This document shows, in pieces, positions 18,124-32,289 of a DNA stretch of 64,000 bases (position 1 is its first letter; the number at the start of each line of letters is the position of its first letter). A program made the position numbers and the translations under genes. The notes under the pieces were generated by a model. It worked only from the letters and a program-made list of their open reading frames with translations. It did no database searches and was not told the DNA's origin. The stretch comes from an uncultured beta proteobacterium (lineage in GTDB: Bacteria > Pseudomonadota > Gammaproteobacteria > Burkholderiales > Burkholderiaceae_C), in contig CAINUX010000106.1 in assembly GCA_903853895.1 (NCBI GenBank), positions 1 through 64,000 on the forward strand, in the 5' to 3' direction.

Positions 18124-18771
18124 GTGAGTTTTCTCAACGAATTGAAGTTGAAAGCCAGTGCGCTGCAAAGCCAGCAAACCGCGCAGTTGCAGGACTTCGA
18201 GGCCAACACCGAAGAGACCGAGCGGGTGTGCTATGTGGTCTGGAAGTATATGCAGGATCTGTCACGTCAACTCACCGTGATCGAGCCAGCAGCCCCGCGC
18301 TTCTCGCTTGACGGCAAAACACCGTGGCCCTCCATGAAGCTCTCGGATTTTCGCGTGGACTTCCGCAAGAAGAAACTGCGCGACAAGGATGTCTACGATT
18401 ATGTAGCCATGGGCTGGGATATCGTGCCGCAGTCCGGGATGCCTGTTCATGGCTCCGTCAGTGTCAACTTTCCACCGGACCTGGAGCGGGTGCAAAAGCG
18501 CCTTTCGTTTGGTCATGTGGAGCATGAACGCAAAGATGTACGCCATCCGGAAAAGAACACTTTGCAGGCGATTCGCTTTGAATACACCGCCAAAGCCCGT
18601 GGAAACGTCACCATGACTGCGGATCACGACAACGGGCTGCTGGTGTTCAGACTGGCCAATGCAGATGGATTTGGTGTGGTCACAACGACCTGGGCTGCGA
18701 CCAAAATCCAGCATTCCCTGTTGGATGAGCTGGCCAAGCTGATCGTGGCCCAGCCCAACCGATTCCTATGA
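18124..18771 (+). CDS. Conserved hypothetical protein, first gene of a coupled trio
   Basis: I do not recognise the family. The 215-aa soluble protein starts at a GTG with an excellent GGAGGA site six bases upstream. It has no signal peptide or membrane segment. The N-terminal 35 residues look like a coiled coil, and a basic stretch FRVDFRKKKLRDKDVYDYVA lies in the middle; the C-terminal half appears beta-rich. Its stop overlaps the next gene by four bases. A TAGAAT at 18086-18091 may be the -10 box of a promoter for the trio. Confidence 0.65.
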   Translation: MSFLNELKLKASALQSQQTAQLQDFEANTEETERVCYVVWKYMQDLSRQLTVIEPAAPRFSLDGKTPWPSMKLSDFRVDFRKKKLRDKDVYDYVAMGWDIVPQSGMPVHGSVSVNFPPDLERVQKRLSFGHVEHERKDVRHPEKNTLQAIRFEYTAKARGNVTMTADHDNGLLVFRLANADGFGVVTTTWAATKIQHSLLDELAKLIVAQPNRFL

Positions 18772-19355
18772 GCGAACCACTGGACCATGGCGATGCGGTT
18801 GTGATCGACGACACCCGCCGCTGGTTGCAGCGCGCCGTGATTGGCCTGAACCTGTGCCCGTTTGCCAAATCGGTGGACGTCAAGGACCAGGTGCACTACG
18901 CGGTGACCCGGTCAGTCGGCTTCAAGGACTTGCTGGCAGACTTGAAGCAAGAGCTCAATGCGTTGTTGGCCCTTGACGCCACTGAGCGGGACACTACACT
19001 TTTCATAGCACCAGACGGTCTGGCCGATTTTCTGGAATTCAACGACTTTCTCGCCCAGGCGAATCGCCTGCTGGCCAAGCTGGGTTATGAGGGTGTCTTC
19101 CAAATCGCCAGTTTGCATCCGCAGTACCAGTTTGCCGATGCGCATCCGGATGCGATCACCAACTCCACCAACCGTTCCCCATACCCCACGCTGCACCTGT
19201 TGCGCGAGGACAGCATCGACCGGGCGGTGAAGGCCTTTCCCCATGCCGAGGCCATTTTTGAGACCAATATGCGGACCATGGAGAGCCTCGGCCCCGAAGG
19301 CTGGGCTGCGCTGGAAGTGGGCGCCAGAGCCGGGCGTGGCAAACTCCCACCATGA
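18768..19355 (+). CDS. DUF1415 family protein
   Basis: A 195-aa soluble protein of the DUF1415 family, function unknown. Family hallmarks are LNLCPFAK near residue 30, the LEFNDFLAQANRLL helix, and YQFADAHPDAITNSTNRSPYP followed by LHLLRE. The conserved Cys-Pro-Phe and His/Asp positions might bind a metal or nucleotide, but that is speculation. It overlaps the genes on both sides by four bases (ATGA), so the three genes are likely translated as a unit. Confidence 0.8.
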   Translation: MSEPLDHGDAVVIDDTRRWLQRAVIGLNLCPFAKSVDVKDQVHYAVTRSVGFKDLLADLKQELNALLALDATERDTTLFIAPDGLADFLEFNDFLAQANRLLAKLGYEGVFQIASLHPQYQFADAHPDAITNSTNRSPYPTLHLLREDSIDRAVKAFPHAEAIFETNMRTMESLGPEGWAALEVGARAGRGKLPP

Positions 19356-20263
19356 AACAGCACAAGCCCCGTTCGAATGCAGCTGCAGTTCCAGCGGCGG
19401 GCAAAACTGTGCCCGCCCACCCTCTGGCCGACGAAGTGCGCCCCGGCCAGAGTGTGGAACTGCTCAAGGAACTGCACATCCTCACCCGCGAGGGCAAGCT
19501 CAACCAGGATTCCAGGCGTAAGCTCAAGCAGGTCTACCACCTGTACCAGTTCATCGAAAAGCTGTTGCTGGAGCTGCCGCAAGGCGGTGAGGGCGCCACG
19601 TTGGCGGACCATGGCGCGGGCAAGTCGTATTTGGGTTTCATCATTTACGACCTCTTTTTCAAGAGCCTGCACAGCGGCCATATCTACGGCATCGAAACCC
19701 GGCCGGAGCTGGTGCAGAAATCCCGCGAGCTGGCTGCACGTTTGGGGTTCGAGAGAATGTCGTTTCTGAATCTCAGCGTGGCCGAGTCCACCGCGTCCGA
19801 TGCATTGCCAGATCAGATCGACGTGGTTACCGCCCTGCACGCCTGCGACACCGCAACCGACGACGCGATCGCCTTCGGGTTGAAAAAACAGGCACGTTAC
19901 CTCGTATTGGTACCGTGCTGCCAAGCCGAAATCGCCCGCTGCCTGAACGCCAATAAGGCTTTGTCGCTGCGCCGCACGCCGCTGGCCGAGTTGTGGCGCC
20001 ACCCGCTGCACACGCGCGAGATGGGCAGCCAGATCACCAACGTGCTGCGCTGCCTGTACCTGGAGGCCAGTGGTTACCAGGTCACTGTGACCGAGCTGGT
20101 CGGCTGGGAGCACAGCATGAAGAACGAGCTCATCATCGCGCGGCGCACCGGCAAGCCCAACCACGCGGCGGCCCAGCGCCTGCAGTCGTTGTTGGCAGAG
20201 TTTGGCCTGACGGCGCTGATGGACACTCGCTTTTTGCTGCCATGGCCCGCCTTCCCCGCCTGA
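19352..20263 (+). CDS. SAM-dependent methyltransferase, 3' end overlapped by a transposase gene
   Basis: A class I methyltransferase-like protein (303 aa). The SAM-binding glycine loop is LADHGAGKSYLG, the acidic end of strand 2 lies in YGIETRPELV, and VLVPCCQAEI and ALHACDTATDDAI are typical of the family that includes human METTL25-like or trmO-unrelated Methyltransf_32 proteins. The substrate is unknown. The last 22 bases overlap the start of the transposase gene at 20242, so the C-terminal residues (LLPWPAFPA) may have been created when that element arrived. The ATG overlaps the DUF1415 stop. Confidence 0.75.
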   Translation: MKQHKPRSNAAAVPAAGKTVPAHPLADEVRPGQSVELLKELHILTREGKLNQDSRRKLKQVYHLYQFIEKLLLELPQGGEGATLADHGAGKSYLGFIIYDLFFKSLHSGHIYGIETRPELVQKSRELAARLGFERMSFLNLSVAESTASDALPDQIDVVTALHACDTATDDAIAFGLKKQARYLVLVPCCQAEIARCLNANKALSLRRTPLAELWRHPLHTREMGSQITNVLRCLYLEASGYQVTVTELVGWEHSMKNELIIARRTGKPNHAAAQRLQSLLAEFGLTALMDTRFLLPWPAFPA

Positions 20264-20946
20264 CTCTGCCGGGTCATCCCCACCACATCATCCAGCGGGG
20301 CAACAACCGCCAGGCCATCTTTGCCACGGCGGCGGACCGCCAGATGATGCTGGACCTGCTGGACGAGAATGCCCGCAAGTTCGGTGTGGCCGTCCACGCC
20401 TATGTGCTGATGGACAACCACTTCCACCTGCTTGTCACGCCCCAGACCTTGGATGGTCTGCCGCAGATGATGCAGGCCGTCGGCCGACGCTATGTGCGCT
20501 ACTTCAACGACAGCCAGCAACGCAGTGGCACCCTGTGGGAAGGGCGCTACAAATCCACGCTGATCCAGACCGAACGCTTCCTGCTGGCCTGCATGGCCTA
20601 CATCGACCTCAACCCGGTGCGGGCCGGCATGGTGGCGCAGGCGCGGGACTACCCGTGGTCCAGCCACGCGCATTACATCGGGTTGCGCATAGACAAGCTG
20701 CTCACGCCCCACCCACTGGTCTGGGCCCTGGGCAACACCCCGTTTGCACGTGAAGCCGCCTACGCTGAATTGGTGCAGGCGGGCATCAGCGCGGGGCAGC
20801 AGCAGGCACTGACGGACTCGGCTTTGCGCGGCTGGGCCCTAGGCGAGCCCGATTTTGTAAAAAATCTACAAAAGATGACGGCGCGCAGGGTGTCAAAAAG
20901 TACGGCTGGGCGTCCGCTGGCAGCCAAAACACCATTGACGAAATAG
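20242..20946 (+). mobile_element. REP-associated tyrosine transposase (Y1/HUH family) gene
   Basis: A single-copy-type transposase of the IS200/IS605-like RAYT group (234 aa). The HUH motif is DNHFHLLV (His60, His62), and the candidate nucleophile tyrosine is in RRYVRYFN (Tyr84 or Tyr87). The opening MARLPRLTLPGHPHHIIQRG and the block FLLACMAYIDLNPVRAG are characteristic. The ORF track extends upstream to 19993, but that part is the methyltransferase in another frame. RAYTs are domesticated transposases that mobilise REP hairpins. A matching hairpin lies downstream at 21029-21055. No terminal inverted repeats or accessory gene are seen. Confidence 0.88.
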
Positions 20947-20949
20947 GTC

Positions 20950-20994
20950 AGTAGCCCTCGTCAATATTGGCCTTATTGCTATCAATATTAATAT
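20950..20994 (+). repeat. Dispersed repeat, copy C (diverged)
   Basis: The family flank GTAGCCCTCGTCAA begins at 20951, and a GCTAT half-core is at 20978-20982. The partner arm has decayed (AATAT instead of ATAGC), so no stable hairpin is formed. It lies just after the transposase stop codon. Confidence 0.55.
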
Positions 20995-21028
20995 GTCCCT
21001 AATTATTTGGTAATGATATTCTCAAATT

Positions 21029-21055
21029 AATAATTGGAATCTGACCCCAATTATT
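21029..21055. repeat. REP-like palindrome next to the transposase gene
   Basis: AATAATTGG (21029-21037) is the exact reverse complement of CCAATTATT (21047-21055), separated by a 9-base loop containing TCTGACC. The sequence reads GGGGTCAGATTCCAATTATT on the minus strand, a form I associate with RAYT-flanking repeats in proteobacteria. It ends five bases before the proposed gltB -35 box. Confidence 0.55.
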
Positions 21056-21059
21056 CCGC

Positions 21060-21088
21060 TTGGCATCTTTGTTGCGTTGCAGTATTCT
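21060..21088 (+). promoter_or_regulatory. Candidate sigma-70 promoter of gltBD
   Basis: TTGGCA (21060-21065) and TATTCT (21083-21088) are separated by exactly 17 bases. The predicted leader to the gltB ATG at 21121 is about 25 bases and includes the AGGAGA ribosome site. It lies directly beside the REP-like hairpin. Confidence 0.5.
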
Positions 21089-21120
21089 TCAAGTCCATTG
21101 CAAAAACCCAGGAGAGTGCC

Positions 21121-25893
<4,773 letters not shown>

Positions 25894-25897
25894 CAAC

Positions 25898-25949
25898 CTT
25901 GCGGCACAGACCAGGATTGCCGTAGGTAATCTGGTCTGCCCCCAACTGA
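25898..25949 (+). repeat. Second-module hairpin upstream of gltD
   Basis: TTGCGGCACAGACCAG opens the module, and CAGACCAG (25907-25914) pairs with CTGGTCTG (25931-25938) across a 16-base loop; the module ends CCCCAACTGA. Related modules lie before hisH (42378) and hisE (45143). It ends 17 bases before the gltD ATG, just upstream of the AGGAAG ribosome site. Confidence 0.6.
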
Positions 25950-25965
25950 CTAGATAGGAAGAATC

Positions 25966-27432
<1,467 letters not shown>

Positions 27433-27474
27433 TACACGCCAGATACAAGGGTTAACGCGAATCCCGTATCATCC

Positions 27475-27505
27475 AAGAGCCGGAAATCGCCCGGCTTTTG
27501 CTTTT
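27475..27505 (+). terminator. Hairpin with T-runs between gltD and mlaF
   Basis: AGCCGG (27478-27483) pairs with CCGGCT (27491-27496), extended by flanking A-T pairs, and is followed by TTTTGCTTTTT. It looks like the gltD terminator, but its T-run ends one base before the mlaF ATG, so it also occupies the whole translation initiation region of mlaF. Confidence 0.65.
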
Positions 27506-27506
27506 T

Positions 27507-28319
27507 ATGGCTCCAAATTCGTCCAACGCCCTCGTAGAACTGCGCAACCTGACCTTTGGATACGGGCAGCGCGTCATTCTGGACGACGTTTCTCTCCAAG
27601 TGCCGCGCGGTAAGGTAACGGCGCTGATGGGTGCATCTGGCGGGGGCAAGACAACCATCTTGCGCCTGATAGGTGGCCAGAACCGGGCGCAAAAGGGCCA
27701 GATGCTGTTTGATGGCCAGGACGTGACGATCATGGACCCTTCCCAGCTGTACGCCGCGCGGCGGCGCATGGGCATGCTGTTCCAGTTTGGCGCCTTGTTT
27801 GCAGACCTGAACGTCTATGACAACGTGGCCTTCCCGCTGCGCGAGCACACGGACCTGTCGGAGGAGATGCTCCACGACATCGTGCTGATGAAGCTCAACG
27901 CTGTGGGCCTGCGCGGTGCGCGCGACATGATGCCCGGCGCACTGTCGGGCGGTATGGCGCGCCGTGTGGCGCTGGCCAGGGCCATTGCGCTGGACCCGGA
28001 ACTGGTGATGTACGACGAGCCTTTTTCCGGCATCGATCCCATTTCGGTCGGCACCTCGGCCCACCTGATTCGTCAGCTCAATGATGCGATGGGTCTGACC
28101 AGCATTTTTGTCTCGCATGAGCTGGAGCAAACCTTTGCCATTGCAGACCATGTGATCATTCTGGCCAATGGGAAAGTGGCGTCCCAGGGAACCCCCCAGG
28201 AGGTGCTCCACAGCACAGACCCGCTGGTCTACCAGTATGTGAATGCCTTGTCCGAGGGGCCGGTTCGTTTCCACTACCCGGCCGTCTCAGTGGAGAATGA
28301 TTTCGGAGTTGCACGATGA
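27507..28319 (+). CDS. mlaF: Phospholipid transport ATP-binding protein MlaF
   Basis: ATPase of the MlaFEDB complex, which moves phospholipids between inner and outer membrane to keep outer-leaflet asymmetry. The 270-aa protein has Walker A GASGGGKTT (42-50), signature LSGGMARR, Walker B VMYDEPFSGID, and a switch His in FVSHELE. ATG 27507 is chosen over the TTG at 27498. There is no Shine-Dalgarno; a terminator-like hairpin abuts the start. First gene of the operon, overlapping mlaE by four bases. Confidence 0.94.
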   Translation: MAPNSSNALVELRNLTFGYGQRVILDDVSLQVPRGKVTALMGASGGGKTTILRLIGGQNRAQKGQMLFDGQDVTIMDPSQLYAARRRMGMLFQFGALFADLNVYDNVAFPLREHTDLSEEMLHDIVLMKLNAVGLRGARDMMPGALSGGMARRVALARAIALDPELVMYDEPFSGIDPISVGTSAHLIRQLNDAMGLTSIFVSHELEQTFAIADHVIILANGKVASQGTPQEVLHSTDPLVYQYVNALSEGPVRFHYPAVSVENDFGVAR

Positions 28320-29098
28320 CCTGGTACAAGCCCGCAGATGTAGGATTCGTGACACGCACCAAGATGGCAAACCTCGGGTATGCGGCCCGGCTGTTTTTCC
28401 GCCTGATCGTATCGGTGGTTCCAACCTTTAGACGGTTTGGACTGGTGCGTGACCAGATCCATTTTCTGGGCAATTATTCGCTGGCCATCATTGCGATATC
28501 GGGGCTGTTCGTCGGGTTTGTGTTTGGTCTGCAGGGTTACTACACCTTGCAGCGCTATGGGTCTTCCGAGGCCCTGGGCCTGTTGGTGACCCTGAGTCTG
28601 GTGCGTGAACTCGGTCCTGTAGTGACAGCCTTGCTGTTTGCCGGCCGGGCCGGAACATCATTGACTGCAGAGATTGGTCTGATGAAGGCGGGTGAGCAAA
28701 TCAGTGTCATGGAGATGATGGCGGTGGATCCCATTCAGCGGGTTCTAGCGCCGCGCTTCTGGGCTGGCGTAGTCGCCATGCCCCTGCTCGCGGCCGTGTT
28801 CAGCGCCATGGGTGTCATTGGTGGCTGGGTCGTGGGTGTTCTCATGATTGGCGTGGATGGCGGCTCTTTCTGGAGTCAGATCCAGGGCGGGGTGGATGTC
28901 TGGCAAGACGTGGGCAATGGGGTCATCAAGAGCATTGTTTTTGGTCTTACGGTAACGTTTATTGCCGTGTTTCAGGGGTTTGAGGCGCAGGCCACACCGG
29001 AAGGCGTCGCCAGTGCAACCACCCGTACGGTTGTCGTGGCGTCCCTGGCGGTGCTCGGGCTGGATTTCATTCTGACCGCGATGATGTTTACGATTTAA
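28316..29098 (+). CDS. mlaE: Phospholipid transport permease MlaE
   Basis: Inner-membrane permease of the Mla complex (260 aa, about five or six membrane segments). The MlaE/DUF140 signatures are ALLFAGRAGTSLTAEIGLMKAGEQISVMEMM and the C-terminal QGFEAQATPEGVASATTRTVV. The start overlaps the mlaF stop (ATGA), and mlaD follows ten bases after the stop. Confidence 0.94.
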   Translation: MTWYKPADVGFVTRTKMANLGYAARLFFRLIVSVVPTFRRFGLVRDQIHFLGNYSLAIIAISGLFVGFVFGLQGYYTLQRYGSSEALGLLVTLSLVRELGPVVTALLFAGRAGTSLTAEIGLMKAGEQISVMEMMAVDPIQRVLAPRFWAGVVAMPLLAAVFSAMGVIGGWVVGVLMIGVDGGSFWSQIQGGVDVWQDVGNGVIKSIVFGLTVTFIAVFQGFEAQATPEGVASATTRTVVVASLAVLGLDFILTAMMFTI

Positions 29099-29108
29099 GG
29101 AAGAGTTT

Positions 29109-29591
29109 ATGCAGCGTTCCAAGATTGATGTGTGGGTTGGTTTGTTTGTGATCCTCGGGGGTGTGGCCATCCTGTTTCTGGCGCTGCAGTCGGCAAACCT
29201 GCTGTCCCTGAATTTTCAGTCCACCTACCGGGTGACGGCCAAGTTTGAAAACGTGGGTGGTCTCAAACGCGATGCCGCCGTGCGCAGTGCAGGCGTGGTC
29301 GTTGGTCGTGTGGAGTCGTTGGTGTTTGACGACAAGTCTTTTCAAGCCCGCGTCACACTCGCCCTGGAAAACCGTTACGCCTTCCCCAAGGACAGTTCCT
29401 TGAAGATTCTCACCAGTGGACTTCTAGGGGAGCAGTATCTGGGTCTTGAGGCCGGTGCTGCGGATACCAATTTGGTGGCAGGGGACGTCATTGGCGCAAC
29501 CCAGTCCGCCGTGGTGCTGGAAAACCTGATCAGCCAATTCCTGTACAGCAAAGCTGCCGAGGGTGCCGGCCCGGGGACGGAGAAAAAATGA
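29109..29591 (+). CDS. mlaD: MCE-domain phospholipid-binding protein MlaD
   Basis: A membrane-anchored periplasmic protein (160 aa) that forms the hexameric lipid channel of the Mla complex. One transmembrane helix at about 9-29 is followed by the MCE domain with YRVTAKFENVGGLKRDAAVRSAGVVVGRV and a helix near LSQFLYSKA. AGGAA lies before the ATG. The stop overlaps the mlaA start. Confidence 0.94.
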   Translation: MQRSKIDVWVGLFVILGGVAILFLALQSANLLSLNFQSTYRVTAKFENVGGLKRDAAVRSAGVVVGRVESLVFDDKSFQARVTLALENRYAFPKDSSLKILTSGLLGEQYLGLEAGAADTNLVAGDVIGATQSAVVLENLISQFLYSKAAEGAGPGTEKK

Positions 29592-30358
29592 ACGTGATGA
29601 AATCGCCTGTGAGGGCAGTGCAGCAGAAGCTCTGGCACGGTATGGGGGCACGTGGCGTCCTATTGGGCATGGTCGCCTTGTTGCAGGCCTGCAGCACGGT
29701 GCCCTACAAGGACCCCAGGGATCCGATGGAGTCATGGAACCGCAGCGTGTTCAAGTTCAATGATGCGGTGGATGCTGCCGTGGTTAAGCCAGTGGCGATC
29801 GCTTATCGGGACGTTTTGCCCCATTGGATGCGCACCGGTGTTGGTAATTTCTTCAATAACCTGGAAGACCTGTGGTCAGGTGTCAACAATGCCCTGCAGT
29901 TGCGCGCCCTGGATACCGCGGACAGTTTTGGACGTTTCGTGGTCAACACCACCATGGGATTTGGCGGTTTGCTGGATGTCGCGAGCGAAATGAACATGGA
30001 GCGCCACCCAGCCAACTTTGGCCTGACGCTGGGGCGTTGGGGTGTAGGCTCAGGGCCCTTTGTCGTCATCCCTTTTCTGGGGTCTTCAACCCTGCGAGAT
30101 ACGGCCGCACTATCCGTCGAGTTCAAGGGAAGCCTGGTTCGCAACATCAGTGATGACAGCACCCGCAATGCGCTGACGATCCTGAATCTGGTTGATACCC
30201 GGGCATCGTTCCTCAAGGCCGGCGAAGTGGTTGAAGAGGCTGCACTCGACAAATACAGCTTCACCCGCGATGCCTATTTGCAGCGGCGGCGCAACCAGGT
30301 CTTTGACGGCAACCCGCCCGACGAAGAGCCCGCCCCTGATCCCAGTGCACCGGATTAA
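29588..30358 (+). CDS. mlaA: Outer-membrane lipoprotein MlaA (VacJ)
   Basis: Outer-membrane ring lipoprotein that extracts mislocalised phospholipids and passes them to MlaC. The 256-aa precursor has a long charged N-region and lipobox LQAC (Cys35), then the VacJ signatures DPMESWNRSVFKFNDAVD and NFFNNLEDLWSGVNNALQ, with RWGVGSGPFVVIPFLG. ATGA overlap with mlaD; an internal ATG at 29597 could be the start instead. Having mlaA inside the mlaFEDCB operon is common in betaproteobacteria, unlike E. coli. Confidence 0.92.
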   Translation: MNVMKSPVRAVQQKLWHGMGARGVLLGMVALLQACSTVPYKDPRDPMESWNRSVFKFNDAVDAAVVKPVAIAYRDVLPHWMRTGVGNFFNNLEDLWSGVNNALQLRALDTADSFGRFVVNTTMGFGGLLDVASEMNMERHPANFGLTLGRWGVGSGPFVVIPFLGSSTLRDTAALSVEFKGSLVRNISDDSTRNALTILNLVDTRASFLKAGEVVEEAALDKYSFTRDAYLQRRRNQVFDGNPPDEEPAPDPSAPD

Positions 30359-30411
30359 ACCTGACGCGTTGTTAAGCGACGTGACGTGAAGTAAAGCAAA
30401 TGGAGAACACG

Positions 30412-31050
30412 ATGAAACGAACATTTTTGCGCCAAACCCTGGTGTTGGTGGCACTCACCGCGGCTGCGTTGGCCGCACCCTTGGCATATGCCGAAGATGA
30501 GGCGCCGGATGCCTTGATCAAGCGGTTGTCGGTCGATGTTCTGGAAACAATCAAGAACGACAAGGCCATCCGCGCCGGCGATACTGCCAAGGTGGTGGCT
30601 TTGGTTGATTCGCGCATCATGCCCAATGTCAACTTTCAGCGCATGACCGCTTCGGCAGTCGGCCCGGCTTGGCGCCAAGCGACTCCCGAGCAGCAAAAAC
30701 GGTTGCAGGAAGAGTTCAAAATTCTGCTGGTCCGCACCTATGCGGGCGCACTGGCGCAGGTGACGGACCAGAGCGTCAACATGAAGCCCCTTCGAGCAGC
30801 AGCTGAAGACAAAGAGGTGCTGGTCCGCTCCGAAATCAAGGGCAATGGAGAATCCATTCAGCTCGACTACCGTCTGGAGAAAACCCCGGGCCAGGGCGCT
30901 GGCTGGCGCATCTACAACCTCAACGTTCTGGGTGTGTGGCTGGTTGAAACGTACCGCAGTCAGTTCGCCCAGGAAATCAATGCCAAAGGCGTGGATGGCC
31001 TGATCGCCACACTGACCGAGCGCAACAAGGCCAACGGCAAAAAGGCCTGA
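30412..31050 (+). CDS. mlaC: Periplasmic phospholipid-binding protein MlaC
   Basis: Soluble carrier that shuttles phospholipid between MlaA and MlaFEDB. The 212-aa precursor has a signal peptide ending LAYAED, then the family core DALIKRLSVDVLETIKND, VNFQRMTASAVGPAWRQATPEQQ and GWRIYNLNVLGVWLVETYRSQF. The ORF track starts at 30400; ATG 30412 has GGAG seven bases upstream and is preferred. mlaB follows directly. Confidence 0.92.
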   Translation: MKRTFLRQTLVLVALTAAALAAPLAYAEDEAPDALIKRLSVDVLETIKNDKAIRAGDTAKVVALVDSRIMPNVNFQRMTASAVGPAWRQATPEQQKRLQEEFKILLVRTYAGALAQVTDQSVNMKPLRAAAEDKEVLVRSEIKGNGESIQLDYRLEKTPGQGAGWRIYNLNVLGVWLVETYRSQFAQEINAKGVDGLIATLTERNKANGKKA

Positions 31051-31051
31051 T

Positions 31052-31318
31052 GTGCTGAGTTTGCCTGCCGAGTTGACCCACGACCTTGCCACTGCCAGCC
31101 TGGCGCAGCTGGTGGACGGCATAGGTGCTGAAGCGTCGCCCGTGGTGGTAGATGCCTCACCACTGCAACGTTTCGACTCGTCTGCCCTGGCGGTGTTGCT
31201 GGAGTTGCGCCGCACGTGCCTGCGCGCTGGCAAGACCCTGGTCTTGCAGGGCCAGCCCCAACACCTCAGTGATTTGGCCACTCTCTACGGTATCGAAGGC
31301 CTGTTGCCTTCTGCCTGA
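31052..31318 (+). CDS. mlaB: STAS-domain protein MlaB
   Basis: A small cytoplasmic subunit (88 aa) that binds and activates MlaF. The STAS core is VVVDASPLQRFDSSALAVLLELRR, with the conserved Asp-Ser-Ser. The start is a GTG one base after the mlaC stop. Short and low in similarity, but position in the operon makes the call firm. Confidence 0.85.
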   Translation: MLSLPAELTHDLATASLAQLVDGIGAEASPVVVDASPLQRFDSSALAVLLELRRTCLRAGKTLVLQGQPQHLSDLATLYGIEGLLPSA

Positions 31319-31347
31319 ACACTGGTCGCCTAAAATGGCGGTTCTCC

Positions 31348-32289
31348 ATGTCTGCCATTTCCTTTCAGTCCGTCTCCAAGAGTTATCCATCGCCACGCGG
31401 CCCGAAAGGCGCCACGTTTTTGGCGCTGGATGGCGTGCAATTGGACATTGAAGAGGGCGAGTTCTTCGGCCTGCTGGGCCCCAATGGTGCTGGCAAAACC
31501 ACCATGATCAGCATTTTGGCCGGTCTGACCCAAGCCACCAGCGGGCGCGTCACGGTACTGGGTAGCGACGTGCAAACTGACTACGCGCAGGCCCGTCGCA
31601 AGCTGGGCATTGTTCCGCAAGAGCTGGTGTTCGACCCGTTCTTCAACGTGCGCGAGGCCTTGCGTTTTCAGTCCGGCTATTTTGGTATCCGTAACAACGA
31701 TGCCTGGATCGACGAACTGCTTGACAGCCTTGGCCTGGCCGACAAGGCGGGCGCCAACATGCGCCAGCTCTCGGGCGGCATGAAGCGCCGCATGCTGGTG
31801 GCCCAGGCGTTGGTGCACAAGCCACCAGTAATCGTGCTGGACGAGCCCACCGCCGGTGTGGACGTGGAACTGCGCCAGACCCTGTGGCAATTCGTCTCCA
31901 AGCTGAACAAGCAGGGTCACACGGTACTGCTAACCACCCATTACCTGGAAGAGGCCGAGGCGCTCTGCGGGCGTATTGCGATGCTGCAGGCCGGGCGCAT
32001 CGTGGCGCTGGACCGCACCAGTGATCTGCTCAAGGCCGCCTCTGGCAATGTGCTGCGTTTCAAGACCACGGGTGCCTTGCCGCCCGCCCTGGCCGCGCGC
32101 GCGCGCGTGACTGGCAGCGTGGTCCAACTGCCCGCCCACAATGCACTGCAGATCGAGCAGTATCTGGCCGCTGTGCGCGAGTCAGGTCTGGTGGTGGAAG
32201 ATGTGGAAATGCGCAAGGCCGATTTGGAAGACGTGTTCATCGAAATCATGAACCGCCATGTGCACCAGCCTGAGGTCGCAACATCATGA
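31348..32289 (+). CDS. ABC transporter ATP-binding protein (YadG-like)
   Basis: The ATPase half of an ABC-2 type exporter (313 aa) with unknown substrate. Walker A GPNGAGKTT is at 44-52, signature QLSGGMKRR, Walker B VIVLDEPTAGVD, and switch TTHYLEEAE. The C-terminal 80 residues are the regulatory tail of the DrrA/YadG type. It overlaps its permease by four bases and lies between the Mla genes and the IbaG gene, a conserved Burkholderiales context. TAAAAT at 31332-31337 may be a -10 box. Confidence 0.88.
   Translation: MSAISFQSVSKSYPSPRGPKGATFLALDGVQLDIEEGEFFGLLGPNGAGKTTMISILAGLTQATSGRVTVLGSDVQTDYAQARRKLGIVPQELVFDPFFNVREALRFQSGYFGIRNNDAWIDELLDSLGLADKAGANMRQLSGGMKRRMLVAQALVHKPPVIVLDEPTAGVDVELRQTLWQFVSKLNKQGHTVLLTTHYLEEAEALCGRIAMLQAGRIVALDRTSDLLKAASGNVLRFKTTGALPPALAARARVTGSVVQLPAHNALQIEQYLAAVRESGLVVEDVEMRKADLEDVFIEIMNRHVHQPEVATS

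Noticed and set aside
19993-20241. N-terminal extension of the transposase ORF
   Set aside because: It is the methyltransferase sequence in another frame; the RAYT family starts at MARLPRL.
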